From an uncultured Bacteroidales bacterium (GTDB lineage: Bacteria > Bacteroidota > Bacteroidia > Bacteroidales > UBA932): a stretch of DNA of 55,000 bases. The DNA lies in the NCBI GenBank assembly GCA_910585445.1, contig CAJUEK010000010.1, forward strand, positions 1 to 55,000, read 5' to 3'. Below the pieces are notes generated by a model. The model was not told the DNA's origin. It did not search any database and saw only the letters and a list, made by a program, of their open reading frames with translations. The position numbers and the translations under genes are program-made. This document shows, in pieces, positions 7,352 through 15,461 of the stretch (the first letter of the stretch is position 1; every line of letters begins with the position of its first letter).

Positions 7352-8146
7352 ATGAAAAAGAATCCGATACACTATTGCCTGTGGCTTGCAGCGATGCTCT
7401 GCATCTCATTCGCATGCGCCACCCAGGCATCGGCCATACCGCAGCGTCCCCAGCCACCTCGCCTGGTAAACGACTTCGCAGGCATATTCACACCGGCTCA
7501 GACAGCATCTCTTGAACGGGTCCTGACCGCTTTCGACGACTCGACCTCGAACCAGATAGCCGTAATAACTGTGACGGACCTGGAAGGGTATGAGGCATCC
7601 GAATATGCCACAAGGACAGGAATCGAATGGCAGGTCGGGAGCAGCGGCTTCAACAACGGAATCGTTATGCTCATCAAGCCAAAGACGGAAAAGTCATCCG
7701 GAGAGGTGTTCATTGCCGTGGGCTACGGCCTTGAAGGGGCGATTCCGGACGCATATGCCAAAAGGATAATCGACAATGAGATGATTCCAAGGTTCATGGA
7801 AAACGATTATTTCGCAGGTGCCGCTGCCGGCTGCGTAACATTGATGAAGCTGGCATCCGGAGAAATCTCGGAGCCGCGTGAGAGGAAGAATTATGATGCG
7901 CTGATATCCGTCGCATTCGTCATATTGCTCATAGTGCTGGCCGTGATCATCTCGATAGCTGACAAGAACGGCAAGAACGGAGGCTCTAACGGCGGAAGAG
8001 GACGGCGCATATACACCGGACCGGTCATCATCGGCGGAAGAGGCCCATTGGGAGGAGGGGGTTCATTCGGAGGTGGATTCGGCGGCGGTTTCGGAGGCTT
8101 CGGAGGAGGTTCCTTCGGAGGCGGAGGAGCAGGAGGGAAATGGTAA
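7352..8146 (+). CDS. TPM-domain membrane protein (YgcG-like) with Gly/Phe-rich tail
   Basis: A 264-aa protein: signal peptide to about residue 32, TPM domain at about 40-160 (LVNDFAGIFTPAQTASLE, then SNQIAVITVTDLEGY), one transmembrane helix at about 180-200, and a C-terminal tail of GGGSFGGGFGGG-type repeats ending GGKW. TPM domains occur in proteins linked to photosystem repair in plants and to respiratory-complex maturation in some bacteria; the role here is unknown. The real start is the ATG at 7352; an earlier in-frame TTG at 7343 is less likely. It follows lemA by 83 bases and is convergent with lolA. Confidence 0.82.
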   Translation: MKKNPIHYCLWLAAMLCISFACATQASAIPQRPQPPRLVNDFAGIFTPAQTASLERVLTAFDDSTSNQIAVITVTDLEGYEASEYATRTGIEWQVGSSGFNNGIVMLIKPKTEKSSGEVFIAVGYGLEGAIPDAYAKRIIDNEMIPRFMENDYFAGAAAGCVTLMKLASGEISEPRERKNYDALISVAFVILLIVLAVIISIADKNGKNGGSNGGRGRRIYTGPVIIGGRGPLGGGGSFGGGFGGGFGGFGGGSFGGGGAGGKW

Positions 8147-8169
8147 CTGGCGCTTCGGGAACGGCTGGC

Positions 8170-8796
8170 TCAGCGTAAATCTGTTACAGTCCAATCCGGT
8201 CCGAAAACAAAGTCAGGACGGAAAGCATCCGAAGGCTTATTCATAAGGGACTTCATGGAGACAACCTCAACCTTTACGGCAGTTCCGTCTGACATGGTAA
8301 ATTCCCCGCCAAGCAGAATACCGGCTGACGTGACATCCACGTCAGCCTTTTTTATTCCGCAGTCTTCTTTTGCAGACAGTTCATATCTGTACCTGTTTCC
8401 GGATGAAGATGCGTTCCGGACATAAAACAGTTCATCAAGACGTACTATCAGCAGCGCAGGATTCCCCCAAGCCGCACCTGCCCCGTTTTCAGCAGTCTCC
8501 ACCACAACCTCAAGTGCATCATGGTCAACAGTCCAGACTGATTCCCCGTCACAGAAAACATCCAGCCCGTTCCCTGACATGAGATAAGAGTCCCCCTGCA
8601 CAAGCAAATTGGCCTCCCCCTTAAGCAAGGTCTTTCCGAGCTTACCTTCATAGCTGAGCGCAAGTTCCACGCAGGATGATGAAAAAGCATGGTACAGCCT
8701 GTCCAATGGCGACTGAGCAAGAGCAGCGGCACAAGACAGCACCGCCACAAAAGCCGTCAGCACAAATTTTTCCGCAATTGCCGCCATAACCGTCAT
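8170..8796 (-). CDS. lolA: LolA-like periplasmic lipoprotein carrier
   Basis: A 208-aa secreted protein with a signal peptide ending near ALAQS (residues 1-28) and a LolA/LppX-like half-barrel. Recognisable stretches are KGEANLLVQGDSYLMSGNG and FCDGESVWTVDHDALEVVV, which match the strand pattern of LolA homologues. LolA ferries outer-membrane lipoproteins across the periplasm. The start codon overlaps the ftsK stop by four bases (ATGA), so it is the last gene of a DUF4290-ftsK-lolA operon. The ATG at 8787 is an alternative start. Confidence 0.8.
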   Translation of the reverse strand: MTVMAAIAEKFVLTAFVAVLSCAAALAQSPLDRLYHAFSSSCVELALSYEGKLGKTLLKGEANLLVQGDSYLMSGNGLDVFCDGESVWTVDHDALEVVVETAENGAGAAWGNPALLIVRLDELFYVRNASSSGNRYRYELSAKEDCGIKKADVDVTSAGILLGGEFTMSDGTAVKVEVVSMKSLMNKPSDAFRPDFVFGPDWTVTDLR

Positions 8797-11414
8797 TGCT
8801 GCAGGAATGGAGCCATAACCTCTTCAAGCTCAATAAGGTCGGCGACAAGCACCTGGCGAGGCTTCGAACCTTCCTGAGGGCCTACGATTCCGGCTGACTC
8901 GAGCTGGTCCATCACACGTCCCGCACGCGCATATCCCATTCCCATCTTCCTCTGCAAATCGGAAGTAGAGCCTTTTTGTGTCTGAACTACAAGACGGGCC
9001 GCATCCTCGAACAGAGGGTCGAGATTCTGCATGTCAATCATGCCGCCTCCAGACTCACCGTCCTGGGACACAGGAACAGGGAGATAATATGGAGTATTGT
9101 AGCATTGCTTGTATCCGGTCTGCTTCTCAATGAAGCTTGTTATCCTGTTTATCTCCTTCATTTCCACAAGGGCGCACTGCACACGTTCCATATCGACACC
9201 GGCATAATACAGCATGTCTCCTCGTCCGATAAGATTCTCCGCTCCACTCGTATCAAGAATAGTGGAAGAGTCAATCCTCGACACCACCCTGAAAGCGATT
9301 CTGGTCGGGAAGTTAGTCTTGATGAGACCTGTAATCACGTTGACCGAAGGACGCTGCGTAGCTATTATGACATGAATGCCGGCAGCCCTACCCTTCTGTG
9401 CAAGACGCACAATGGAAGCCTCTATGCTCTTGGCCGCCTTTCTTGCCTCAGGACCAGTTCCGCCTGCCATTGTAAGGTCGGCATACTCGTCTATGACCAC
9501 TACCAGATAAGGCAGATACTTGTGTCCGTCCGTAGGCAGCAGGTGACGGTCCTTGTATTTCTCATTATAGAGTTTGAGATTGTTCACTCCGGCAAGAGCG
9601 AGGAGCTTATAACGCTCATCCATCTCCATACAGAGGGAATTGAGGATTTCCTCCGCAGACTTCGGGTCCTTGACAATGGCATGCGACCTTTCGTCCTGCT
9701 CGCTCGCCGCAAGAGGAAGAACGGCAAGATAATGCTTTATGAGAGACTCATATGCAGTGAACTCCACCATCTTCGGGTCGATGAAAACGAATTTCAGCTC
9801 AGAAGGATGCTTGGCATACAGGAGAGAAGACACTATCACATTCAATCCTACGGACTTGCCTTGCTTTGTCGCTCCGGCGATAAGGAGGTGAGGTGCATCA
9901 GCAAGGTCAAAAATCTTGACCCTCTTGGTAATCGTATATCCGATGGCAACCGGAAGCTCCGCCTTGCTCTCACGGAAAGCGGCATCATTGAACATCGCCT
10001 TGAGCGGCACAATGGAAGGCGTGCTGTTGGCGACCTCGATTCCGACGCAATCAGGCAGTGTCACTATACGCACTCCCTTGGCATTCAATGCCATGGCTAT
10101 CTCCCTGTGCAGATTCTCAATTGAAGAAACCTTTACCCCCGGAGCCGGAACCACCTTGTAAAGCGTGACGGTAGGCCCTACAACCGCAGTGACCTTTGTA
10201 ACCTCGACCCTGTAGTTCTGGAGGGTCGCACGTATCATATTATTGTTGGTGTCAAGCTCCTGCTGGCTCACCTGATGCTGCCCGCCGGCATAATCGTCCA
10301 AAAGGTCAAGAGGAGGGAAAGTGAACCTCTCCAGCTCTTCCCTGTTGTCTATGCGAGGCAGTTCCTTAGTGACCTTCGCACTGAAGTCATAATCCACAAC
10401 AACCTCCATCTCGGATGCCCCAGCCTCATTGTCGGAAGTCCCACCAGATGCAGTTTCTCCAACGGCAGCTTTCCCGGCAAGCGTTCCCGCCTGCGCCGTT
10501 GCTCCAAGCGAGATTTCTCCAACTGCAGTTTCAGGATTTTCATCAGCCACAACCTGTACGTCTCCGTCCACAACAAAGCCGTCATTTGAAGACACATAAT
10601 GAGGCCCGTCCCCTTCATTCTCCCAAGGTGCCTTTTCCTCCTCAGGTTCAAAAGGCTGGTCAAAGTCGTCTTCATCAGGAAGTACCTCAACAGTTTCATC
10701 CGCATCCGAAGAAGATTCTACATCATCCTGAGGCATTGCAGCCGTCTCCTCTTCCTGTCCTGGCTCCGCAGCCGGACACGCACATGAACGCGTACTCTCC
10801 CCTGTCCTGGCAAACCATGCGGAAAATCTTCCGCTGACAAAAAGAAGCCACACGACTGACAAGGCGAGCAGGATGCATACCGTCACGACGCTTCCCAACA
10901 GATTCTTCATACCGCTCACGACGGCATAGCCGGCATCTCCGCCAAGCCCTCCGCCGAAAACATTTCCCGAGCCGAAAACAGACAATATGAGAGAGGCAAG
11001 AAAGGCACCGCTCACAGTTATGAGCGATGTTTTCAGCAGCCCTATGCTCCTCTGCCAGAAAAACAGCCTGTACGCCACGGCACCCAGCAGAAAGACAAAG
11101 GCAAAGCTGCCGAGACCGAGAAAACCGGACACAAGGAAACGGCTCCATTTGTAGCCTATCTTCCCGCCCCAGTTCCCGACTTCAACTCCTGCCGACATCA
11201 TGTCCTCCTGCGAAAGCAGACTCTGGTCAGCCTTCCAGGTGAACAGATAGGAAACTATGGAAAGTAAAGTGAAAATCACAAAGACGAAGACAGCCACGCC
11301 CGCGCACTTGAGCATGTTTGACTTCTTGTCCGGGTCCATATCAGAAAAGAACGAGAAGCGCGGACGCTTCTCTTCTTTCATGTCATCACTCTTTTTTGTC
11401 TTCTTGGCGGCCAT
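8793..11414 (-). CDS. ftsK: DNA translocase FtsK
   Basis: The 873-aa protein has an N-terminal membrane domain with about four helices (residues 35-195), an acidic Pro/Glu/Ala linker (about 205-340) and a RecA-like motor. Walker A is GATKQGKS at 514-521 and Walker B is LVVVIDEYADL at about 637-647. A C-terminal winged-helix gamma domain (about 800-865, DLQRKMGMGYARAGRVMDQL) reads KOPS-type orienting sequences. FtsK pumps DNA at the septum so that sister chromosomes are resolved during division. Its ATG lies two bases after the DUF4290 stop and its stop overlaps lolA. Confidence 0.95.
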   Translation of the reverse strand: MAAKKTKKSDDMKEEKRPRFSFFSDMDPDKKSNMLKCAGVAVFVFVIFTLLSIVSYLFTWKADQSLLSQEDMMSAGVEVGNWGGKIGYKWSRFLVSGFLGLGSFAFVFLLGAVAYRLFFWQRSIGLLKTSLITVSGAFLASLILSVFGSGNVFGGGLGGDAGYAVVSGMKNLLGSVVTVCILLALSVVWLLFVSGRFSAWFARTGESTRSCACPAAEPGQEEETAAMPQDDVESSSDADETVEVLPDEDDFDQPFEPEEEKAPWENEGDGPHYVSSNDGFVVDGDVQVVADENPETAVGEISLGATAQAGTLAGKAAVGETASGGTSDNEAGASEMEVVVDYDFSAKVTKELPRIDNREELERFTFPPLDLLDDYAGGQHQVSQQELDTNNNMIRATLQNYRVEVTKVTAVVGPTVTLYKVVPAPGVKVSSIENLHREIAMALNAKGVRIVTLPDCVGIEVANSTPSIVPLKAMFNDAAFRESKAELPVAIGYTITKRVKIFDLADAPHLLIAGATKQGKSVGLNVIVSSLLYAKHPSELKFVFIDPKMVEFTAYESLIKHYLAVLPLAASEQDERSHAIVKDPKSAEEILNSLCMEMDERYKLLALAGVNNLKLYNEKYKDRHLLPTDGHKYLPYLVVVIDEYADLTMAGGTGPEARKAAKSIEASIVRLAQKGRAAGIHVIIATQRPSVNVITGLIKTNFPTRIAFRVVSRIDSSTILDTSGAENLIGRGDMLYYAGVDMERVQCALVEMKEINRITSFIEKQTGYKQCYNTPYYLPVPVSQDGESGGGMIDMQNLDPLFEDAARLVVQTQKGSTSDLQRKMGMGYARAGRVMDQLESAGIVGPQEGSKPRQVLVADLIELEEVMAPFLQQ

Positions 11415-11416
11415 GA

Positions 11417-12091
11417 CTATTTATGCTGCTTTCTTATTTTCTGGTTGTTCTTCTGACGCTGGTTCATGTTCTTTCCGGTTTTGACATAACCGATGCCAGG
11501 CCTGTTGAAATTGGCTCCGGAATCAATGCGTGACAGATGGATTCCCTCCGGAACCTTTATCCTGTAATCCGACAATTTCTCGATATCCTGGAATATAGTC
11601 TCGTCAGAAACGCTGTCCTTGTTCCATATCAGATACTGCTGCCTCATATAAATCGCCAGCGACCGTATCATGGCAGTCTTGTTTTCCCCGTCCTCAGTTT
11701 CTGCGATAAGGTCTATTATGCTCTCGATATTGCGGCCGTAATGATTGGCCTTTATGGGTTTCTTCTTTATCGGCACCGCCGCAGGCCTGTCATTGAGGCT
11801 CTCCGGCTCAGGCTTCGGATACGGCGAATCCACATCAAGGCCGAACCCGGATATTATGTGCAAATGGTCCCAAAGCTTGTGCTCATAGTCCTCCTGAAGA
11901 TGGACCGCAGGATTGAGAATCTCCATAACCTTGACCACGGCCCTCGCCTGCTCATTGCGTTTCTCCCTGTCCTCTATAGTCTTAAGATAATCCACCATCT
12001 TCTGTACATTCCTCCCGTATTCCGGTATATAAAGCCTTACACGTTCCGTATTGTACAGAAGCTTGCATGTATCTACTTCATTATTTTCCAT
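11417..12091 (-). CDS. DUF4290 domain protein
   Basis: A 224-aa soluble protein of the DUF4290 family, which is conserved in Bacteroidota and has no known function. Recognisable parts are LYIPEYGRNVQKMVDYLKTI at about 21-40, AVHLQEDYEHKLWDHLHI and YGRNIESIIDLI. The C-terminal tail is basic and Asn/Gln-rich. Being the first gene of an operon with ftsK suggests a link to division or chromosome handling, but this is only context. Confidence 0.85.
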   Translation of the reverse strand: MENNEVDTCKLLYNTERVRLYIPEYGRNVQKMVDYLKTIEDREKRNEQARAVVKVMEILNPAVHLQEDYEHKLWDHLHIISGFGLDVDSPYPKPEPESLNDRPAAVPIKKKPIKANHYGRNIESIIDLIAETEDGENKTAMIRSLAIYMRQQYLIWNKDSVSDETIFQDIEKLSDYRIKVPEGIHLSRIDSGANFNRPGIGYVKTGKNMNQRQKNNQKIRKQHK

Positions 12092-12120
12092 ATCAATAAG
12101 TTTTCATTTTTCACAATCTG

Positions 12121-12191
12121 CAAATATACGAAAAGCTGAGAGCAGAAGCAAAGTTTACTTTGATTTTGCAGAGACCAAACGTATATATGTC
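12121..12191. repeat. Copy B of the ~70-bp intergenic element; carries the DUF4290-ftsK promoter
   Basis: It aligns with 2876-2948. On the minus strand TATATTTG (12128-12121) serves as the -7 element about 30 bases upstream of the DUF4290 ATG. The internal stem is CAAAG-TTTA-CTTTG; the other copy has CAAAA-TTTA-TTTTG, so one base pair differs on both sides and pairing is kept. Confidence 0.6.
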
Positions 12192-12281
12192 CGTCAAGAC
12201 AAATATAATCATTTGCGGCAAAGGAATCACCACGCATGCCCATAAAATTCAACATAAAATTTCAGACGCCCTGCCACACCC

Positions 12282-15200
12282 TCAACACACCTTCACGACC
12301 TCTCCGTCCCGCACATACCACAATACGGCAGTCACATCAGCATAGCCCATCGCCGACCATATTCCCGCGTATCTCAGAAGCTGCCTGCTGTACCGCGCAT
12401 CATGTTCACCGGACTTATAATCTATGATTACCACCTTGCCGTCACAGAGCACCACCCTGTCCGGCCTGTGCATGCTTCCGTCCGAATCTATCAGCGTCGT
12501 CTCATTGAGCACGCGGCTGCGGTCATCCGGGAACCATCCATATACAGAAGCCTCCCGGATGCGCTCAGAAAGAAGCTTCCTTATTTCGTCCGCCTCCGCA
12601 GGCGTCAGCTCACCGGACGAGACGGAAACATCCACCGCCGCATCCAGGTCTGAAGGAACAACCACACGAGAAAGAATGTCATGCAAAACTACCCCACGGA
12701 TTCTGCCCGAAGCAGAAATGCCGGCCTCCCCGTCTTCCGAAAAGAAATCCGCAGCATCGGCAGACAGCCTCAGACGGCCTCTCTCAAGCATATCTCCATC
12801 ATCCGCATATTCCGGATTCAGAGGCACGGACGGATACTCCCCGCCCTCAGATACAGGAAACTCCTCATCGGAATGCCCCTCATCCTTCCTGACGGCAGAA
12901 AAGTCAGGCATGTCACCGAAACGGAAACTTACCGAAGATTCATCCGAACTCCGTTTCATGCGCGCCGCAAAATCCGATGCGGACACGAACCACCACAGAA
13001 TCTGCGAGAAATCCGACAGGCCGGAAATATCCCCTCCTTGGACTGCATCAAGACATTTCCCCGACGGCATCTTCGCAATAATATGCATTCCGGCCGCAGC
13101 CCTGGTCATTGCCACATACACGGTATTCATGTTATCGACTTTCTGAAGAAAACTTTCCTTTTCATAATCCCGGGCAAAAAGCGTATCCTGAGAAGACTTT
13201 GACAGGGTTACGTCATACACGCCCTCAGCTATGCCCCCCAGAGGAGTCCCCTCAAGCTCAGGAGCACACCACCTGTTTCCGGCCTTGAACAGCGGAATGC
13301 TTTCCATAAAAGGCAATATGACATATTGGAAATCAAGTCCCTTGGACTTATGTATCGTCATGACGCGCACGCTGTCTCCGGATGAAGGAGAGCTTATGGA
13401 CGGGTCCTCACCCTCCCAATACTTAAGGAAGCCCCTGAGACTGTTACCATTAAGCCCCACATAGTCCTGAAGACAATCCATGAACGACTGGATATGCAGC
13501 ACCTCTCCTTTCCACAGCTGCTCAGCATCATTTTTCTGCAAGCTCCTCAACAAGCTTTCCGCCATATCCACAAGAGAACTGCTCCCGTCCGGAACCGCAA
13601 TGTCAAGGGACTTTGCAAGATATCCGTTGACGGTATCCTCAGGATTGTCGGCATAAGACATCAGCGACACTATCCTGCGTACAGTTATAGAGCTCCGTAC
13701 CTTGAGCGAATCATCGGTCACCACAGTTATACCGTTTTCTATCAAAAATGATGACACAGCCTCCCCGATAGCATTGCTGCGGACAAGCACAGCAATGTCC
13801 GACAGCACAGCCCCGGACGCACGCGCCTCTCCTATGCTGTCCAGAATCGCCTGGAGTTCATCCTCCTTGCCGCAGAACGTCACATTTACGCAACCTGACG
13901 GGCCGGACTTCCTGGCCACTTTCTGCTCCACATCTGAATATATGCTTGCCAAAGGCTTACCCTCTGCATCAGGCTTCCCGGTTCCGTCAACAACCACTGC
14001 AGCTGCCTTGAAAAATGAATTATTGAATCCGACCACATCGGGAAGGCTCCTGTAATTGGTGTCAAGAACCTCCTCGACATATCCCGGAAACTCCCCGGGC
14101 ACCTCGCTCTCCAGAAGATTCCAATCCGAGCCCCGCCACCGGTATATGCTCTGCTTGACATCTCCGACGATAAGATTCTCACCTCCTTGGGAGTCGCTGT
14201 TGTGCAGAAGCGGACTGAAATTCGTCCACTGTACCTTTGCCGTGTCCTGGAACTCATCAAGAAGAAAATGCTCATACCGGACACCGAGCTTCTCATACAC
14301 GAAAGGAGCATCCGAACCGTCTATTATGTTGCGCAGCAAGGTATTGGAATCATCAATGCACAGGACATTCTTTTCACGCATCAGTTCACCGAAAGTCTTG
14401 TGAAGCTCTCCGGCCACCCCAAGACCATATATCTGCCCGTCCAGAATGCAGGCAGTATTATAAACCGCATATCCTTCTCCCCACAAGGCACAGAAATCCT
14501 CCAGAGGAGCCTCAAGGAAAGGATATACTTTCGGCAACAAGGTCTTTGCCTTGCTCTTTGCGAACCACTGCCCGCTGTCTGCGGCCTTTGACATGAATGA
14601 TGCCGTCGGAGCGCACAGGTCTCCGTCATCCTCAGGAGCATCATACGCATAAAGAGCTTTCATGAATCCCCTGTTGCTGTCTGCCGGATTGACACCCGCC
14701 TGCTCCAGAATGTCCAGCGCTGTCCTTGCCTTGAGCTTGACATCACGCCGGAAAAGTGAGATTACATCACGGCAGGCACGCCTTATATTCATCAGCGTCT
14801 CCTTCGAATATGCTTCCTCCTCATTTATCCCGCAATGCTCCAGGGCCTCCTGCCTCTGCACGGACTTCAGCCTCATTGCCATCTCAAGCAGATTGGCATC
14901 CATGCTGTAACGCTCCCCCTGCTCAATCTTCTCGAGCACATTGTCCGTCAGCCAAGGCAAAAGGCTCCCGTCCCCCTCATCAAGCGAATCCAGGATACGG
15001 TCAACACTCTCGGCAACAAGAGACCGCTTGTCCAGTTCCACCTGATACGAGGCAAACTGTCCTATCTCCCTTGAGAATGCCTTGAGCGTCTGCTGGAAAA
15101 ATCGGTCAATGGTACTCACGGCGAAAGCACTGTAATCATGAAGTATGTCATTCAGCACCTCCCTTGCCTTCTTCTGCAGCTCCGCATCCCCGGCAAAACA

Positions 15201-15431
15201 TGAGGGAACAAAATAATCATGATATCCGGATTTTTCCGGACAAACGGCAAGAATGTGCAGCTGCCTTAGGATACGGCTTTTCATCTCATCCGTCGCCTTA
15301 TTGGTGAATGTCACCGCAAGGATATGCCTGTAGGCATACCTGTCACTGCTTTTCAGCAATATGGAAATATATTTTCTGGCAAGGCTGTAGGTCTTTCCCG
15401 AGCCGGCCGAAGCTTTCATTATCTTGAGCAT
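12282..15431 (-). CDS. addA: UvrD-type helicase-nuclease subunit AddA
   Basis: The 1049-aa protein is a superfamily 1A helicase fused to a C-terminal RecB-type nuclease. Walker A is ASAGSGKT at residues 8-15, motif Ia is AVTFTNKATDEM, motif II is LLDEFQDT, a QSIYRWRG block follows, and motif V/VI includes VMTIHKSKGLDF and YVAMTRA. The nuclease motif near the C-terminus is VVIIDYKSGE. With AddB it forms the AddAB enzyme that resects double-strand ends for RecA and degrades linear foreign DNA. It lies 30 bases downstream of addB in the same operon. Confidence 0.92.
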   Translation of the reverse strand: MLKIMKASAGSGKTYSLARKYISILLKSSDRYAYRHILAVTFTNKATDEMKSRILRQLHILAVCPEKSGYHDYFVPSCFAGDAELQKKAREVLNDILHDYSAFAVSTIDRFFQQTLKAFSREIGQFASYQVELDKRSLVAESVDRILDSLDEGDGSLLPWLTDNVLEKIEQGERYSMDANLLEMAMRLKSVQRQEALEHCGINEEEAYSKETLMNIRRACRDVISLFRRDVKLKARTALDILEQAGVNPADSNRGFMKALYAYDAPEDDGDLCAPTASFMSKAADSGQWFAKSKAKTLLPKVYPFLEAPLEDFCALWGEGYAVYNTACILDGQIYGLGVAGELHKTFGELMREKNVLCIDDSNTLLRNIIDGSDAPFVYEKLGVRYEHFLLDEFQDTAKVQWTNFSPLLHNSDSQGGENLIVGDVKQSIYRWRGSDWNLLESEVPGEFPGYVEEVLDTNYRSLPDVVGFNNSFFKAAAVVVDGTGKPDAEGKPLASIYSDVEQKVARKSGPSGCVNVTFCGKEDELQAILDSIGEARASGAVLSDIAVLVRSNAIGEAVSSFLIENGITVVTDDSLKVRSSITVRRIVSLMSYADNPEDTVNGYLAKSLDIAVPDGSSSLVDMAESLLRSLQKNDAEQLWKGEVLHIQSFMDCLQDYVGLNGNSLRGFLKYWEGEDPSISSPSSGDSVRVMTIHKSKGLDFQYVILPFMESIPLFKAGNRWCAPELEGTPLGGIAEGVYDVTLSKSSQDTLFARDYEKESFLQKVDNMNTVYVAMTRAAAGMHIIAKMPSGKCLDAVQGGDISGLSDFSQILWWFVSASDFAARMKRSSDESSVSFRFGDMPDFSAVRKDEGHSDEEFPVSEGGEYPSVPLNPEYADDGDMLERGRLRLSADAADFFSEDGEAGISASGRIRGVVLHDILSRVVVPSDLDAAVDVSVSSGELTPAEADEIRKLLSERIREASVYGWFPDDRSRVLNETTLIDSDGSMHRPDRVVLCDGKVVIIDYKSGEHDARYSRQLLRYAGIWSAMGYADVTAVLWYVRDGEVVKVC

Positions 15432-15461
15432 ATCAATTCCTTTTATATCTCATGCCGGACA

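Noticed and set aside
8976..10124. 382-aa open frame on the plus strand
   Set aside because: Antisense shadow of the ftsK motor domain.
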